Source: Stenotrophomonas tumulicola
GTDB taxonomy: Bacteria > Pseudomonadota > Gammaproteobacteria > Xanthomonadales > Xanthomonadaceae
Assembly (NCBI RefSeq): GCF_014117215.1
Contig: NZ_JACGXS010000001.1
Span: 868,001-932,000, forward strand
DNA length: 64,000 nt
Direction: 5' to 3'
Made by a program: the position numbers and the translations under genes. Within the stretch, counting starts at the first letter, position 1; the number at the start of each line of letters is the position of its first letter. The notes beneath the pieces are model-generated. The model was not told where the DNA came from and ran no database searches. It saw nothing but the letters and a program-made list of their open reading frames with translations. This document shows, piece after piece, positions 16,978-27,400 of this stretch.

Positions 16978-18081
16978 TCAGTCCGCCGGCAGCGTCCTGC
17001 TCTGCATCAACATGGCTTCCACCACTTCATCCGGTTTGAACCCGCAATGCCCTTCACCGGTGCGGGGCAACACCTTCGGTGCAGGATCGGCCCCGGCCTT
17101 CGCCGCCAACGCCATATACACCGGTTCGAAGCGCAGCGTGACGGATGGATCGTCGTGGTTGTACTGCAGCAGCAACGGCCTGTGCAACACACCGGTCAGG
17201 CGCAGTTCCTGTTGCAGCCAGGCCTGCGCAGTGGCATCGGCGGCAACGCGTCGCACGCCGGCGTTGAATGCCTTGTCGTCGCCGAAACCCGCGTACTTCG
17301 TCTGCCGGTTGTCCACTGGCATGCCTCCGCTGCGCTTGACCAGCTCATGGAACACCAGTGCATGCAGGCTGATGGTGCCGGGTAGCTCATCCACCCGTAC
17401 CTCCAGTCGCCTGGCAAGCAGTGCGGCAATTTCCGGCTTGGCCTCGATGGCCGCAGCGATGCCTTCGTACAGTTTCATCTGCGGCAATGCCGCAGCGGCC
17501 GGCGAGGCAAGCCCGGCGTCCGTCAGGCCGCTTGCGCCGGGAAAGAAGTAATCGAACGCCAGCAGCGAGGCCAGCATCTCGCCAGCCAGCACATCGCCCG
17601 GCAGGTTGGCTCCGCACAGGGAAACCCCGCCGGCATAATGCTGCGGCAGCCGCTCAAGCGTGGCGATCGCCACCGCGCCCCCCATCGAGAAACCCAGGAT
17701 CCAGGTGCGCTTGGTGGTGGGGTTGCCCGCCACGAAATGCTGGCGGAGGCGCTCGGTATCGTTGATCGCCTCACCCACCGCCCAGCCCTGGCTGGCGTAG
17801 CCGCTCTGCGCTACCGCAAAGCCGGCCTTGACCAGCGCATCGCTGGACTCGTTGCCCGGCCACGGATCTGGCCGGGGCGTGCCGACCGGCTCGAAACCAT
17901 GCGCGAACAGTACCAGTTCGCCATTCCAGTTGGCCGGGTAGTCGATGCGCCAGGGCGCGCCCTGGATCTGGCCGGTTTCGGTACGTGCCGCGGGCGAGGC
18001 AGGTGGCTTGCCCCATGCAGGCGGACAGGGCAGGGCGGTGCAAAGGCCCAGGCAGAGGGCAGCGTGCAGGAGCGTGCGCAT
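16978..18081 (-). CDS. Secreted alpha/beta hydrolase
   Basis: A 367-aa protein starting at 18081 (GGACGGAAC upstream), with a clear signal peptide (MRTLLHAALCLGLCTALPCPPAWG). The hydrolase fold shows FAHGFEPVG (oxyanion region), nucleophile elbow GFSMGGA, an acid candidate in YNHDDPSV and a terminal GEGHCGF with the catalytic His. It resembles prolyl-oligopeptidase-like or feruloyl-esterase-like secreted serine hydrolases; substrate unknown. Convergent with the TAP-like peptidase, with 15 bp between the stops. Confidence 0.78.
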   Translation of the reverse strand: MRTLLHAALCLGLCTALPCPPAWGKPPASPAARTETGQIQGAPWRIDYPANWNGELVLFAHGFEPVGTPRPDPWPGNESSDALVKAGFAVAQSGYASQGWAVGEAINDTERLRQHFVAGNPTTKRTWILGFSMGGAVAIATLERLPQHYAGGVSLCGANLPGDVLAGEMLASLLAFDYFFPGASGLTDAGLASPAAAALPQMKLYEGIAAAIEAKPEIAALLARRLEVRVDELPGTISLHALVFHELVKRSGGMPVDNRQTKYAGFGDDKAFNAGVRRVAADATAQAWLQQELRLTGVLHRPLLLQYNHDDPSVTLRFEPVYMALAAKAGADPAPKVLPRTGEGHCGFKPDEVVEAMLMQSRTLPAD

Positions 18082-18137
18082 GGGTTCCGTCCATCGGGGC
18101 GTAGTGCGAGCGTACGCCATGCAGGCGACAACCTGCA

Positions 18138-19043
18138 TCACACCGCATCCCCACGTGCATAGCGCGCCGGCGACATTCCCACATGCCGCGCGAATGCCAC
18201 GCCGAACGTATTGGCTGTCGCATAGCCGACGTGCTCGGCGACCTGCTCCAGGCTCAGCTGGCGGCCGAGCAACAGGCGCTTGGCCAAGGCCATGCGCCAC
18301 GCAAGCAGGTACTCCATGGGCGCGATGCCCATGGCCCGGGTGAAGCGGGCGAAGAATGCCGAGCGTGACATGGCTGCTTCTGTCGCCAGCTCGACGACCG
18401 TCCAGGGATGTTGTGGGCGTGCATGCAACGCCCGCAGCGCGGCAGCGAGGCGCTCATCTCCCAGCCCGCGGGCCAGGCCGGAAGGAGCGGTGGTGCTGCT
18501 GCGGCTGCGCAGGGCTTCGATCAGCAGCACTTCAAGCAACCGTTCCAGGATCACCTCGCGTGCGGGGCGTCGCGCGCGCGCTTCTTCACTGACCATCTGC
18601 ACCAGCGAAGCCAGGCGGGGTTCATCGCGCACGTGCACCACCTGGGGCAACAGGGATACCAGCAGCGCCGCGTCCGGGGAACCGAACTGGCAGTGGCCGA
18701 CCTGCATGCGCAGCTCAGCCGGACCTTCCGGGTCGCCCACGCGAAAGTGGCCGTCACCGATCTGCACGGGCACGGTAGCCTGGCCACTGGTTTCATGATC
18801 GGCGTGCACGCTGCTGTTGACCAGATCCTGCACGGCAGGTACCAGGATGAAGTCGCCGGCCTGCAGCGTGATCGGTGCAGCGCCGTCGACGGACAGCAGG
18901 CACTGACCCTCGAGTACCGCACCATAGAAGGGATCGCCGGGACCCTCGCGGCGGATGTACCAGCGGCCCGCCCCTTCGATCAGCTTGGAGAACCGCGCTG
19001 TTGGCTGGAGCAGGGCGACGATCTCTGAAAGGGGATCGACCAT
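18138..19043 (-). CDS. AraC-family transcriptional regulator (cupin sensor)
   Basis: A 301-aa regulator, start at 19043 (MVDPLSEIVALL), the usual beginning of this subfamily. N-terminal cupin-like sensor (residues 1-170), then two C-terminal helix-turn-helix motifs (VVELATEAAMSRSAFFARF and LEQVAEHVGYATANTFGVAF) and the AraC signature to the end. It is divergent from an SDR gene at 19142 with 98 bp between, a layout common for cupin-AraC regulators that control a neighbouring oxidoreductase. Confidence 0.92.
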   Translation of the reverse strand: MVDPLSEIVALLQPTARFSKLIEGAGRWYIRREGPGDPFYGAVLEGQCLLSVDGAAPITLQAGDFILVPAVQDLVNSSVHADHETSGQATVPVQIGDGHFRVGDPEGPAELRMQVGHCQFGSPDAALLVSLLPQVVHVRDEPRLASLVQMVSEEARARRPAREVILERLLEVLLIEALRSRSSTTAPSGLARGLGDERLAAALRALHARPQHPWTVVELATEAAMSRSAFFARFTRAMGIAPMEYLLAWRMALAKRLLLGRQLSLEQVAEHVGYATANTFGVAFARHVGMSPARYARGDAV

Positions 19044-19141
19044 GGCAGGACGCTTGAACATGAAATGGGGACGCTGGAGTGTAGTACGTCCGGTTGCGAG
19101 CAACCAACATGGACGCCTGTCCCCAAAAGAAGGAGTTCCCC

Positions 19142-19885
19142 ATGTCCACGGTACTGATTACCGGCTGTTCCTCGGGTTTCGGCCTGGAGACCGCCCGCCT
19201 GTTCCTGGCCCGCGGCTGGCATGTCGTGGCGACGATGCGCACGCCGCGTGCCGATGTCCTGCCGGCGTCCGACCATCTTCGCATCGTGTCACTGGACGTT
19301 ACCGACCCCGACAGCATCGCAAGTGCGGTCGAGCAGGCCGGGCCGATCGACGCACTGGTCAACAACGCAGGATTCGGCGCGCCCGTTCCCGTCGAGCTGA
19401 CACCAACGGACATGGCCCGGGCGCTGTTCGACACCAACACGTTCGGCACGCTGGCGATGACCCAGGCTGTCCTGCCGCAGTTCCGCGAACGCGGTGCCGG
19501 CGTCGTGGTCAATGTGACCTCCTCGGTCACGCTCAGGCCATTGCCGCTGGTCGGCGTGTATAGCGCCAGCAAGGCGGCGGTCAATGCCTTCACCGAATCG
19601 CTGGCAATGGAAGTCGAACCGCTGGGCGTGCGCGTGCGACTGGTGCTGCCCGGGCGTTCGCCGGAGACGCGCTTCGGCGACAACGCATTCGTGCACCTGC
19701 GCGGACTGGACCACCCTGCATATGGCCCGCTGATCGAGCGCGTGCTGGGGGAATTCCGGAACAGCAATGGCCCGGTCACGCATGCACCCGACGTCGCCGA
19801 GGCGATCTGGCGCGCAGTGACCGATCCCACCGCGCCCATGCGTATTGCCGCCGGCGCGGATGCGGAGGAGTGGATGGCGGCGTAG
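19142..19885 (+). CDS. Short-chain dehydrogenase/reductase under AraC control
   Basis: A 247-aa SDR starting at 19142 with a strong AAGGAG site. Motifs: LITGCSSGFG, LDVTDP, NNAGFG, Ser in NVTSSVT, YSASK and LPGRSPETRF. The C-terminal part (AGADAEEWMAA) is of the type used by SDRs acting on steroid-like or aliphatic alcohols, but the substrate is not visible. Divergent from the AraC regulator, so probably its target. Confidence 0.9.
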   Translation: MSTVLITGCSSGFGLETARLFLARGWHVVATMRTPRADVLPASDHLRIVSLDVTDPDSIASAVEQAGPIDALVNNAGFGAPVPVELTPTDMARALFDTNTFGTLAMTQAVLPQFRERGAGVVVNVTSSVTLRPLPLVGVYSASKAAVNAFTESLAMEVEPLGVRVRLVLPGRSPETRFGDNAFVHLRGLDHPAYGPLIERVLGEFRNSNGPVTHAPDVAEAIWRAVTDPTAPMRIAAGADAEEWMAA

Positions 19886-19916
19886 GCCGGTGCGGATGGC
19901 TGCCGGATGTCGTGCC

Positions 19917-21332
19917 CTAGCGGCCAACGCCATCCGTATCCTTTGCCGAGGGAAAGCCCAGGCTGACCTGGGTGCCGCCCAGTGGCGAGGTGCCAATGGC
20001 CAGTGAAGCACCATGCCGGCCGGCGATTTCGGCGACGATGGCAAGGCCCAGGCCGCAACCATCACCGCTGGCATCGCCACGCCAGAAGCGTTCTGTGACG
20101 CGGGCGCGTAGCGGCGGGGCGATGCCGGGGCCGTTGTCGTTGACGCTGAGACGGATCTCCTCCCCGGTGGTCTCCACGCTTGCCGTAACGACGCCTTCCC
20201 GGGCGCCATAGCGCAATGCGTTGTCGACCAGGTTGGCGATGGCCTCACGCAGCAGTTGCGGCTCGCCCATCACCATGACGCCAGCGTCGGGGCCTTCGTA
20301 ACCCAGGTCGACGCCCGCGATGACGGCCCGATCCATCAGGCGTTCCAGTGCGTTGCGGGCCAGTTCGGCGATGTCCACCGGCCGCATCGCCAGCATCGCC
20401 CCGGCACTGTCCTCGGAGCGGCTCAGGATCAACAGCTGATGGGTGAGATGGCGCAGCCGGGTCAGCCCGTGCAGCAGGCCTGCCAGTGCATCGCGCTGCG
20501 CGGCCGGATCCTGTTCGCGAAGCGCGCTTTCCAGTTCGATCTGCAGCCCGGCCAGCGGGGTGCGCAGCTGGTGCGCGGCGTTGCTGATGAAGCGGTGCTG
20601 GGCGTCCTGCATGGCCGACAAGCGGCTGACCAGCTGATTGAAGGCGTCGACCGCCGGCCATAGCTCACGCGGTACCGCCTCGTGCGGGTCCAGTGGCGTC
20701 AGCGCATCGAGCGGCGCACTGGCCAGGCGTCGCGCCGCGCGATTGGTGTGCCGCGCGGCTGCGCCGGTGCCCGACCAGGCCAGCCACGCCGCCAGCAGCA
20801 GAATCGTTCCCTGCAGCGGAATGCTTGCCAGCAGCAGCCGCTGCTCCAGCCGCAAGCGCTTGGTGCGGGTCTCGGCCACGCGGATGATGATCGGCGCGGT
20901 GGCACCGGCTGGCGTAAGCGCCACCTGCACCACGCGCACAGGACGGTCGTCCATCACCGCGTCGTAATACGTGCGGGCAGGGCGGTTGCCGCTGTCGCCC
21001 ACCGGCATCGTCGTGTCGCCCGGCAGCACACCGGTGCCATACAGCCGCGTGCCATCGGCCTGCGTCACTTCCCCGTAGATCCGGTCGACGGTGTCCCAGG
21101 TAAACATGCGCGACACCGCCGGCGAGATGTCCATGCGGACACGCTCACCACGGACCTCGACCAGCTGCGCCAGCGACATCGCCGAATCCAGCAGCCAGCG
21201 GTCATAGACCTGTTCGGCGTAGTGCCGGGCCAGCATGAACGAACCTATCGCGCTGGCCAGCAGCAACACCAGCAGCGGCAGCCACAGGCGTCGCAGCAGC
21301 ACCCCGCGCAGGCTGTAGGGTGCCTCAACCAT
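19917..21332 (-). CDS. Sensor histidine kinase (QseC/TctE type)
   Basis: A 471-aa kinase starting at 21332, overlapping the response-regulator stop by 8 bp. Two transmembrane helices (about residues 12-34 and 168-186) enclose a periplasmic sensor; HAMP-like linker; phospho-acceptor His254 in FISNAAHQLRTPL; N box NLVDNALRYG, G1 DNGPGI and G2 GCGLGLAIV. The N-terminal domain resembles the TctE/2CSK sensor family. With the regulator and the divergent metal RND operon it forms a plausible metal-sensing circuit. Confidence 0.9.
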   Translation of the reverse strand: MVEAPYSLRGVLLRRLWLPLLVLLLASAIGSFMLARHYAEQVYDRWLLDSAMSLAQLVEVRGERVRMDISPAVSRMFTWDTVDRIYGEVTQADGTRLYGTGVLPGDTTMPVGDSGNRPARTYYDAVMDDRPVRVVQVALTPAGATAPIIIRVAETRTKRLRLEQRLLLASIPLQGTILLLAAWLAWSGTGAAARHTNRAARRLASAPLDALTPLDPHEAVPRELWPAVDAFNQLVSRLSAMQDAQHRFISNAAHQLRTPLAGLQIELESALREQDPAAQRDALAGLLHGLTRLRHLTHQLLILSRSEDSAGAMLAMRPVDIAELARNALERLMDRAVIAGVDLGYEGPDAGVMVMGEPQLLREAIANLVDNALRYGAREGVVTASVETTGEEIRLSVNDNGPGIAPPLRARVTERFWRGDASGDGCGLGLAIVAEIAGRHGASLAIGTSPLGGTQVSLGFPSAKDTDGVGR

Positions 21333-21999
21333 CGCTGGCTTCCAGGCGATAACCGAGGCCGCGCAACATGCGGATGCCGACCTTGGCATCGGCCAGGTGC
21401 AGCTTGCGGCGCAGGCGGCTGATGTGGACCTCGATCACCGACAGGCTTGCCTCGTGATCCCAGCTGTAGACCGCATCGAACAGGCGTTGCTTGGCCACGA
21501 TCCGGCCCGGTTGCTGCAGCAGGATTTCCATCAGGGCCAGTTCGCGGGCAGTGAGTTCCAGCGGGCGGTCGCCGACACGCAGCTCGCGGGTGCCGGTATC
21601 CAGGCGCAGCGCGCCCAGTTGGCGCAGCGCGGGTGCAGCACCCTGGCGGCGTGCGAGCGCGCGCAGGCGCGCCTCGAGCTCGCCGAGTGCAAAGGGCTTG
21701 GCAAGGTAATCGTCGCCGCCGCTGTCCAGCCCGCGGATGCGATCTTCCACGCCATCGCGGGCGGTGAGGATCAGCACCGGCACGCTGGACCCTTCCTGGC
21801 GCAGGCGTGCCAACAGGTCCAGCCCGTCGACGTCGGGCAGTGAAAGGTCCAGTACGACCAGGTCGTAGCAGACGCTGGCCAGCGCCGACGGCGCGGCCAG
21901 GCCGCGATCCAGGTGGTCACAGGCATGGCCGGCGCGGGTGAGGGCACGCACCAGGCCATCGGCCAGGGCGGCATCGTCTTCGATCAGCAGGATGCGCAT
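21325..21999 (-). CDS. OmpR-family response regulator
   Basis: A 224-aa regulator. Receiver domain with E7/D8/D9, phospho-acceptor Asp51 (LVVLDLSLPDVDG), T in LTARD and K in AKPF. The winged-helix DNA-binding domain starts near residue 125 (LELTARELALMEILLQQPGRIV..., VIEVHISRLRRKL). First gene of a regulator-sensor operon and divergent from the efflux operon; three 11-bp direct repeats lie between. Confidence 0.93.
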   Translation of the reverse strand: MRILLIEDDAALADGLVRALTRAGHACDHLDRGLAAPSALASVCYDLVVLDLSLPDVDGLDLLARLRQEGSSVPVLILTARDGVEDRIRGLDSGGDDYLAKPFALGELEARLRALARRQGAAPALRQLGALRLDTGTRELRVGDRPLELTARELALMEILLQQPGRIVAKQRLFDAVYSWDHEASLSVIEVHISRLRRKLHLADAKVGIRMLRGLGYRLEASDG

Positions 22000-22001
22000 T
22001 G

Positions 22002-22034
22002 CAAGGTTGACGCAAGGTTCGGGAAAGTTTGACG
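22002..22034. promoter_or_regulatory. Three tandem 11-bp repeats, likely response-regulator binding site
   Basis: CAAGGTTGACG, CAAGGTTCGGG and AAAGTTTGACG follow each other without a gap in the 62-bp space between the OmpR-type regulator (starts 21999) and the TolC-like gene (starts 22062). OmpR-family regulators bind tandem direct repeats of about this period, so phosphorylated regulator probably binds here and controls both directions. Confidence 0.65.
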
Positions 22035-22061
22035 AAAGCGCTGCACCTTACCGTGTCGGCA

Positions 22062-23312
22062 ATGAATACCACCACCCGATGTGCCGCCCTGGTGGCCGCA
22101 CTGCTCATCGCACCCGCCACTGCGTCGGCGCTCACCATGGCCGAGGCGGAGCAGGCCATGGCACGGCACAACCCCGACCTGCTGGCGGCTGCCATCGCGC
22201 TGCGCGGCTCGCAGGGCGATGCGCTGGCAGCATCGCGCCGGCCCAGCCCGGAACTCAGCGTGGGCACCTCCAAGATCAGCCGCCAGGAGGGCATCGGGCC
22301 GGGCCGCTGGAAGGACAAGCGCGTCGATTCCACGCTGGGCCTGGGCTGGACCTGGGAACGCGGCGGAAAGCGGGGATGGCGCATGCGCCAGGCAGATGCC
22401 CTCGTCGATGCGGCGACGTTGGGCCTGCTCGACGGACGCCGCCAGCAGCAGGTCGCCCTGCATGAGGCGTACTTTGGACTGAAGGCGGCGCAGGAGCTGT
22501 GCAGCATCGCCGAGGAGGATCGGCGCGCCTCCGCCGAAGGGCTGGCGGCGGCCGCCCGCCAGGTGGCGACCGGCGCCATGGCCCCGATAGAGCAATCGCG
22601 CCTGGCGGTGGATGACCTCAAGGTGGCCGATGCCGCACGCGAGGCCGCGCTTGGCCTGCGCGACGCACGGCATGTGCTGGCCTTGCTGCTCGGCCATGAC
22701 GCAGGGGATGCACTGAGCGCCGATGATGATTGGCCGCATCCCGGAGCGACGGCGACGACGGCTCCCGCCGCGCTGGATACGCGCGTGGACCTGCGTGCCG
22801 CGCAGGCGCGGGTGGAAGCGGCCGATGCCGCTCGCGCGCTCGCCCGCAGCGAACGCCGGCGCGATGTGCAGTTCGGGCTCGAGGCCGAGCGGGAGCCGGC
22901 CGATATCGGCGGCGTGACCTGGGGCGTGTCGATGAGCGTTCCGCTCGGCGGCGCCAGGCGCTGGCGTGGCGAGCAGCAACGGGCGGAAGCGGACTATGAC
23001 GCCGCGGTGCTGGAGCAGCAGCAGTTGCGCCGTGAAGCCACCGCCGAACTGGACCAGCTGCGCCATGCGCTGGCGGCCGCCGCGCAGCGCCGGGCCGACC
23101 ATGAGCACCTGCAGGGGCCCGCCGCACGACAAAGCCTGGATGGGCTGGAGCTGGCCTACCGGCGCGGCGCTGCCACGCTCACCGATCTGCTCGATGCACG
23201 GCGCAGTTGGCGTGAGTTCGAATCCGACCTGATCGATGCGCGTCTGGCGCATGCCTCCGCACTGGCGCGCTGGAACGCCGCCGTCTCCGTTTCCGAAGGA
23301 CACACCCCATGA
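22062..23312 (+). CDS. Outer-membrane efflux protein of a metal RND system (TolC/CzcC/CusC-like)
   Basis: A 416-aa protein starting at 22062 with signal peptide (ending ATASA). The body has two repeats of long amphipathic helices and beta segments typical of the TolC family (AEAEQAMARHNPDLLAA..., LRGARDARH-like, DLLDARRSWREFE). It would form the outer-membrane channel. Its stop overlaps the adaptor gene start (ATGATG), the usual order outer-membrane channel, adaptor, RND pump. Confidence 0.88.
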   Translation: MNTTTRCAALVAALLIAPATASALTMAEAEQAMARHNPDLLAAAIALRGSQGDALAASRRPSPELSVGTSKISRQEGIGPGRWKDKRVDSTLGLGWTWERGGKRGWRMRQADALVDAATLGLLDGRRQQQVALHEAYFGLKAAQELCSIAEEDRRASAEGLAAAARQVATGAMAPIEQSRLAVDDLKVADAAREAALGLRDARHVLALLLGHDAGDALSADDDWPHPGATATTAPAALDTRVDLRAAQARVEAADAARALARSERRRDVQFGLEAEREPADIGGVTWGVSMSVPLGGARRWRGEQQRAEADYDAAVLEQQQLRREATAELDQLRHALAAAAQRRADHEHLQGPAARQSLDGLELAYRRGAATLTDLLDARRSWREFESDLIDARLAHASALARWNAAVSVSEGHTP

Positions 23313-24490
23313 TGCACGCCCCCGCTGCCGGCCTCCCGGCTCGCCTGCTTTCCCTGATCGCGGTCACCTTGCTGGCTGGTGGCTGCACGCGTGATGAGGG
23401 GGCCGCTGCGGTGCAGGCACCGACGGTCGAGGGCAACACGATCCGCTTTGCTGCCGACAGCCCGCAGCTGAAGGTGCTGCGCAGCGAGGAAGTAGCCGAC
23501 GGCTCGGCCACGATCCTGCAGTTGCCGGCGCGGGTCACCTGGGACGACACGCGCTCGAGCATGCTGCGCTCGCCGCTGCCGGGCCAGATCGCGCGCATCG
23601 ACGCGGTGCCTGGACAGAAGATCAAGGCAGGCCAGGTGCTGGCATGGGTGGCCTCGCCGGAGTTCGGCCAGGTACAGGCCGAAGGCGCGCGAGGCGCGGC
23701 CGAGCTGCGCCAGGCACGCAACGAGCTGGTCCGCGTACGGGAACTGCACGAGGCCGGCGTCGCCTCGGGCCGTGAGCTGGGCGAAGCCGAATCCGCGCTG
23801 GCGGTAAGCGAGGCCGAGCATGCAAGGCTGCAGGCACTGACGCGCTACTTCGGCAACGGCCGTGGCATCGACCAGCGCATGCCACTGCGGTCGCCGATCA
23901 ACGGTGTCCTGGTCGAGCGCCGGATGAGCCCGGGCATGGCGGTCTCGGCAGATGCCGAGGCGCCGCTGGCGGTGGTGAGCGATCCGGATCGGTTGTGGCT
24001 GATCGTCGATGTTCCCGAATCGCTGGCAGGGCGGCTCAGGGCCGGGATGGCGGTGCGTGTCGCGCCGGGCCAGGGTGAGGCGACGGAGGCCGTGCTGGGC
24101 CATGTCGATGACTACGTAGACAGCGAGCGGCATGTCGTGCAGGCCCGGGCGGAGCTGGACAATCGCGCGCGCCGGTTCAAGGCGGGTCAATATGTGCGCG
24201 CCTCGATCACCGTGCCGATGGACGGTGGCGTATCGCTGCCGGAGGGTGCCGTGCTGCTGCTCGGCCGCGAGCAGATGGTCTTCGTCGACGAGGGCAAAGG
24301 GCAGTTCGTGCGCCGGTCCGTCCAGGCCGAGGAGCTGGGCCAGGGACGTCTCTGGATAGGGCAGGGCATGGCCGCCGGCACGCGCGTGGTGGTCGATGGC
24401 AGCCTGCTGCTGCAGCAGGTGCTCGATCAGCATGTCGGTGGAGCTGAAGCGGGCGCCGGCCATGCCACGGCAGGCAGGACCGCACCATGA
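23309..24490 (+). CDS. RND periplasmic adaptor lipoprotein (CzcB/CusB-like)
   Basis: A 393-aa protein with a lipobox (TLLAGGC, Cys26), so it is anchored in the inner membrane. Membrane-fusion protein domains in order: barrel-sandwich/lipoyl half (LPGQIARIDAVPGQKIKAGQVLAWV), helical hairpin (about residues 125-180), second lipoyl half (MPLRSPINGVLVERRMSPGMAV), beta-barrel and membrane-proximal domain. There is no His/Met-rich N-terminal metal-binding tail like that of CusB. Overlaps both neighbours by 4 bp. Confidence 0.88.
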   Translation: MMHAPAAGLPARLLSLIAVTLLAGGCTRDEGAAAVQAPTVEGNTIRFAADSPQLKVLRSEEVADGSATILQLPARVTWDDTRSSMLRSPLPGQIARIDAVPGQKIKAGQVLAWVASPEFGQVQAEGARGAAELRQARNELVRVRELHEAGVASGRELGEAESALAVSEAEHARLQALTRYFGNGRGIDQRMPLRSPINGVLVERRMSPGMAVSADAEAPLAVVSDPDRLWLIVDVPESLAGRLRAGMAVRVAPGQGEATEAVLGHVDDYVDSERHVVQARAELDNRARRFKAGQYVRASITVPMDGGVSLPEGAVLLLGREQMVFVDEGKGQFVRRSVQAEELGQGRLWIGQGMAAGTRVVVDGSLLLQQVLDQHVGGAEAGAGHATAGRTAP

Positions 24491-27400
24491 TCGACCGCCT
24501 GATCGCGTACTGCCTGCGCCAGCCGCTGATGGTGATGCTGGCGCTGCTGATCTTCATCGGCGGCTCGGTCGCGGCCTTCCGCCAGCTGCCGGTGGAAGCC
24601 TTCCCGGACGTCTCGGACACCCAGGTCACCGTAGTGACCCTGCATCCGGGCCGGGCGGCGGAAGAGGTGGAGCGCGAAGTCACCATGCCGCTGGAAGTGG
24701 CGCTGTCCGGCATCCCGCATTCGGTACGCGTGTTCTCGCACACGCAGTTCGGGCTGTCGATGATCATCCTGACCTTCGACGACGGCGCCGACGACTATTT
24801 CGCTCGTGCCCAGGTGATGGAGCGGCTGCAGGGCGTGGACCTGCCCGAAGGCGTGCAGCCGGAGATGGAGGCGATGAGCTCGGCGGTGGGGGAGATCTAC
24901 CGCTACGTCCTGCACGCGCCCCACATGAGCTCCACCGAACTGCGCACCGTGCAGGAATGGGTGATGGAACGACGGCTGCGCACCGTGCCGGGCGTGGCCG
25001 ACGTGGTCAGCTTTGGTGGCTTCGCGCGGACATTCCAGGTCGAGCCGGACCTGGGCAAACTGCGCGATCGCGGCATCAGCCTGGAAGAATTTGCCGGGGC
25101 GCTGGAGCGGGGCAGCGCCAATGCCGGTGGTGGCTATGTCGAGCGCGGCCAGCAGCAGTACCTGATCCGTGGCGTCGGCCTGATGCGCTCGCCAGCCGAT
25201 ATCGGCACCGTCGTGGTGGGAGAGCGGCAGGGTACGCCGGTACTGGTGCGCGATCTCGCCCGCATCGTTGATACCGGCCTGCCGCGCCAAGGCCTGGTCG
25301 GCCAGGACGACAACGATGATGCGGTGTTCGGCATGGTGCTGATGCGCAAGGGCGAAAACCCCTCGCTGGTGCTGGACGCACTGCACCAGCGCGTGGCCGA
25401 GATCGAGGCGAGCCACCTGCCGGAGGGTGTCACGCTGGAGCCGTTCTACGACCGTTCGTGGTTGGTGTCCACCACGTTGAAGACAGTGTTCCGCAACCTG
25501 GTCGAAGGTGCGCTGCTGGTGTTCCTGGTGCTGTGGCTGTTCCTCTACAACGCCCGCGCGGCACTGATTGTCGCGGCGATGATGCCGCTGGCCCTGCTGT
25601 CCACCTTCCTTGGCCTGCACCTGTGGGGCGTGCCAGCCAACCTGCTGTCGCTGGGTGCGATGGACTTCGGCATCATCATCGATGGTGCGGTCATCGTGAC
25701 CGAGCACATCGTCTCGCGGATGGCGCAGATGCCAGCCGGCAGCACGCGACGGGAGCGGATGGCGACCGTGCTCTCGGCCGCCTCCGAGGTGGGGCGGCCG
25801 ACGTTCTTCTCGATGCTGATCATCATCGCCGCGCACATCCCGATCTTCACGCTGCAGCGCCAGGAGGGCCGGATGTTCGCACCGATGGCCTATTCCGTGA
25901 CGTCGGCGCTGATCGGCGCCCTGATCCTCGCCCTGACCGTGGTGCCATTGCTGTGCTTCTGGTGGTTGCGGCGCGAACGGCTCAAGGGCGAGAACCCGGT
26001 GATGAATCGGCTGGTCGGCTGGTATCGCCCATGGCTGGAAGGCGCGATGGCGCGCCCACGCACCGTGGTGCTGTCCGCCGTTGCGATGCTGGTGGTGACG
26101 TTGGCGCTGGGTACGCGGCTGGGGTCGGAATTCCTGCCCGAGCTGGATGAAGGCTCGATCTGGCTGACTGCAACGCTCGACCCCAGTACCAGCCTGGCCG
26201 AGGCGCAGGCGCAATCACGACGGGTCCGCGACCTGGTCAGGACGCTGCCGGAAGTCTCGACCGTGGTGGCCAAGCTCGGCCGCCCGGAGGACGGTTCCGA
26301 TGCCAAGGGCGCCAACCAGATCGAAGCGCTGGTCGCGCTGAAGCCCGAGTCCGAATGGACGCGCCGGATCGACAAGCGCGAACTGGTCGCGCAGATGCAG
26401 CGCTTGCTGGAGGAACGCATTCCGGGTCCCGAGTTCTCGATCTCCCAGCCGGTGCGCGACAACATCCTGGAGAGCATTTCGCAGATCAAGGGGCAGGTGG
26501 TGATCAAGGTCAGCGGTGAGGACCTGGACGTGCTTACCCGCCAGGCCCAGGCGATCCTGGCCCAGGTCAAGGGCGTGGCGGGCGTGGAGAGCGCCTTCAT
26601 TGACCGCGACGGCAGCCTGCCGCAGTTGCGCATCGATATCGATCGTGACCGCGCCGCGCGCTACGGCCTCAACGTACAGGATATCGATGCGGTGATCGAA
26701 ACCGCCATTGGCGGCCGCGAGGTCGGCCAGCTATGGGAAGGTGAACGCCAGTTCCCGATCAGCCTGCGCCTGTCCGATGCCGATCGTGACCTGCAGCGCC
26801 TGCGTACCGTGCCCGTGGGGACGGCATCGGGCCAGACCGTGATGCTGGGGGATGTAGCCGACTTCCAGATGGCCAGCGGCGCGATAAACATCTCCCGCGA
26901 GAACGCCCAGCGCGTCAAGGCCGTGAGCATCTTCATCGCCGGGCGCGACATGGGCAGCGTAGTCGCCGACATGCGCAGGCAGGTCGATGCCAGCATCGAT
27001 CTGCCGGAGGGCTACCGGATCGCCTGGTCGGGCGAGTTCGAGAACCAGCAACGTGCCATGGCCCGCCTGGGCTGGGTGGTGCCGCTGTCGGTGCTGATCA
27101 TCTTCGTGCTGCTGTTCGATGCCTTCAAGGATGTCACCAGTGCGGCGTTGATCCTGGCCAACGTGCCGCTGGCGATGATCGGCGGCATCCTGGCGTTGCT
27201 GCTCACTGGCATCCCGCTGTCGGTGTCGGCCGCAATCGGCTTCATCGCCTTGTTCGGCCAAGCGGTGCTGAACGGCGTGATCATGCTGACCCGCTTCGGG
27301 CAGCTGCGCGAGCAGGGCATGGCGCTGTATGACGCCGTGGTGCAGGGTGCCCTGCAGCGACTGCGTACCGTGCTGATGACTGCGTTGCTGGCCATGTTCG

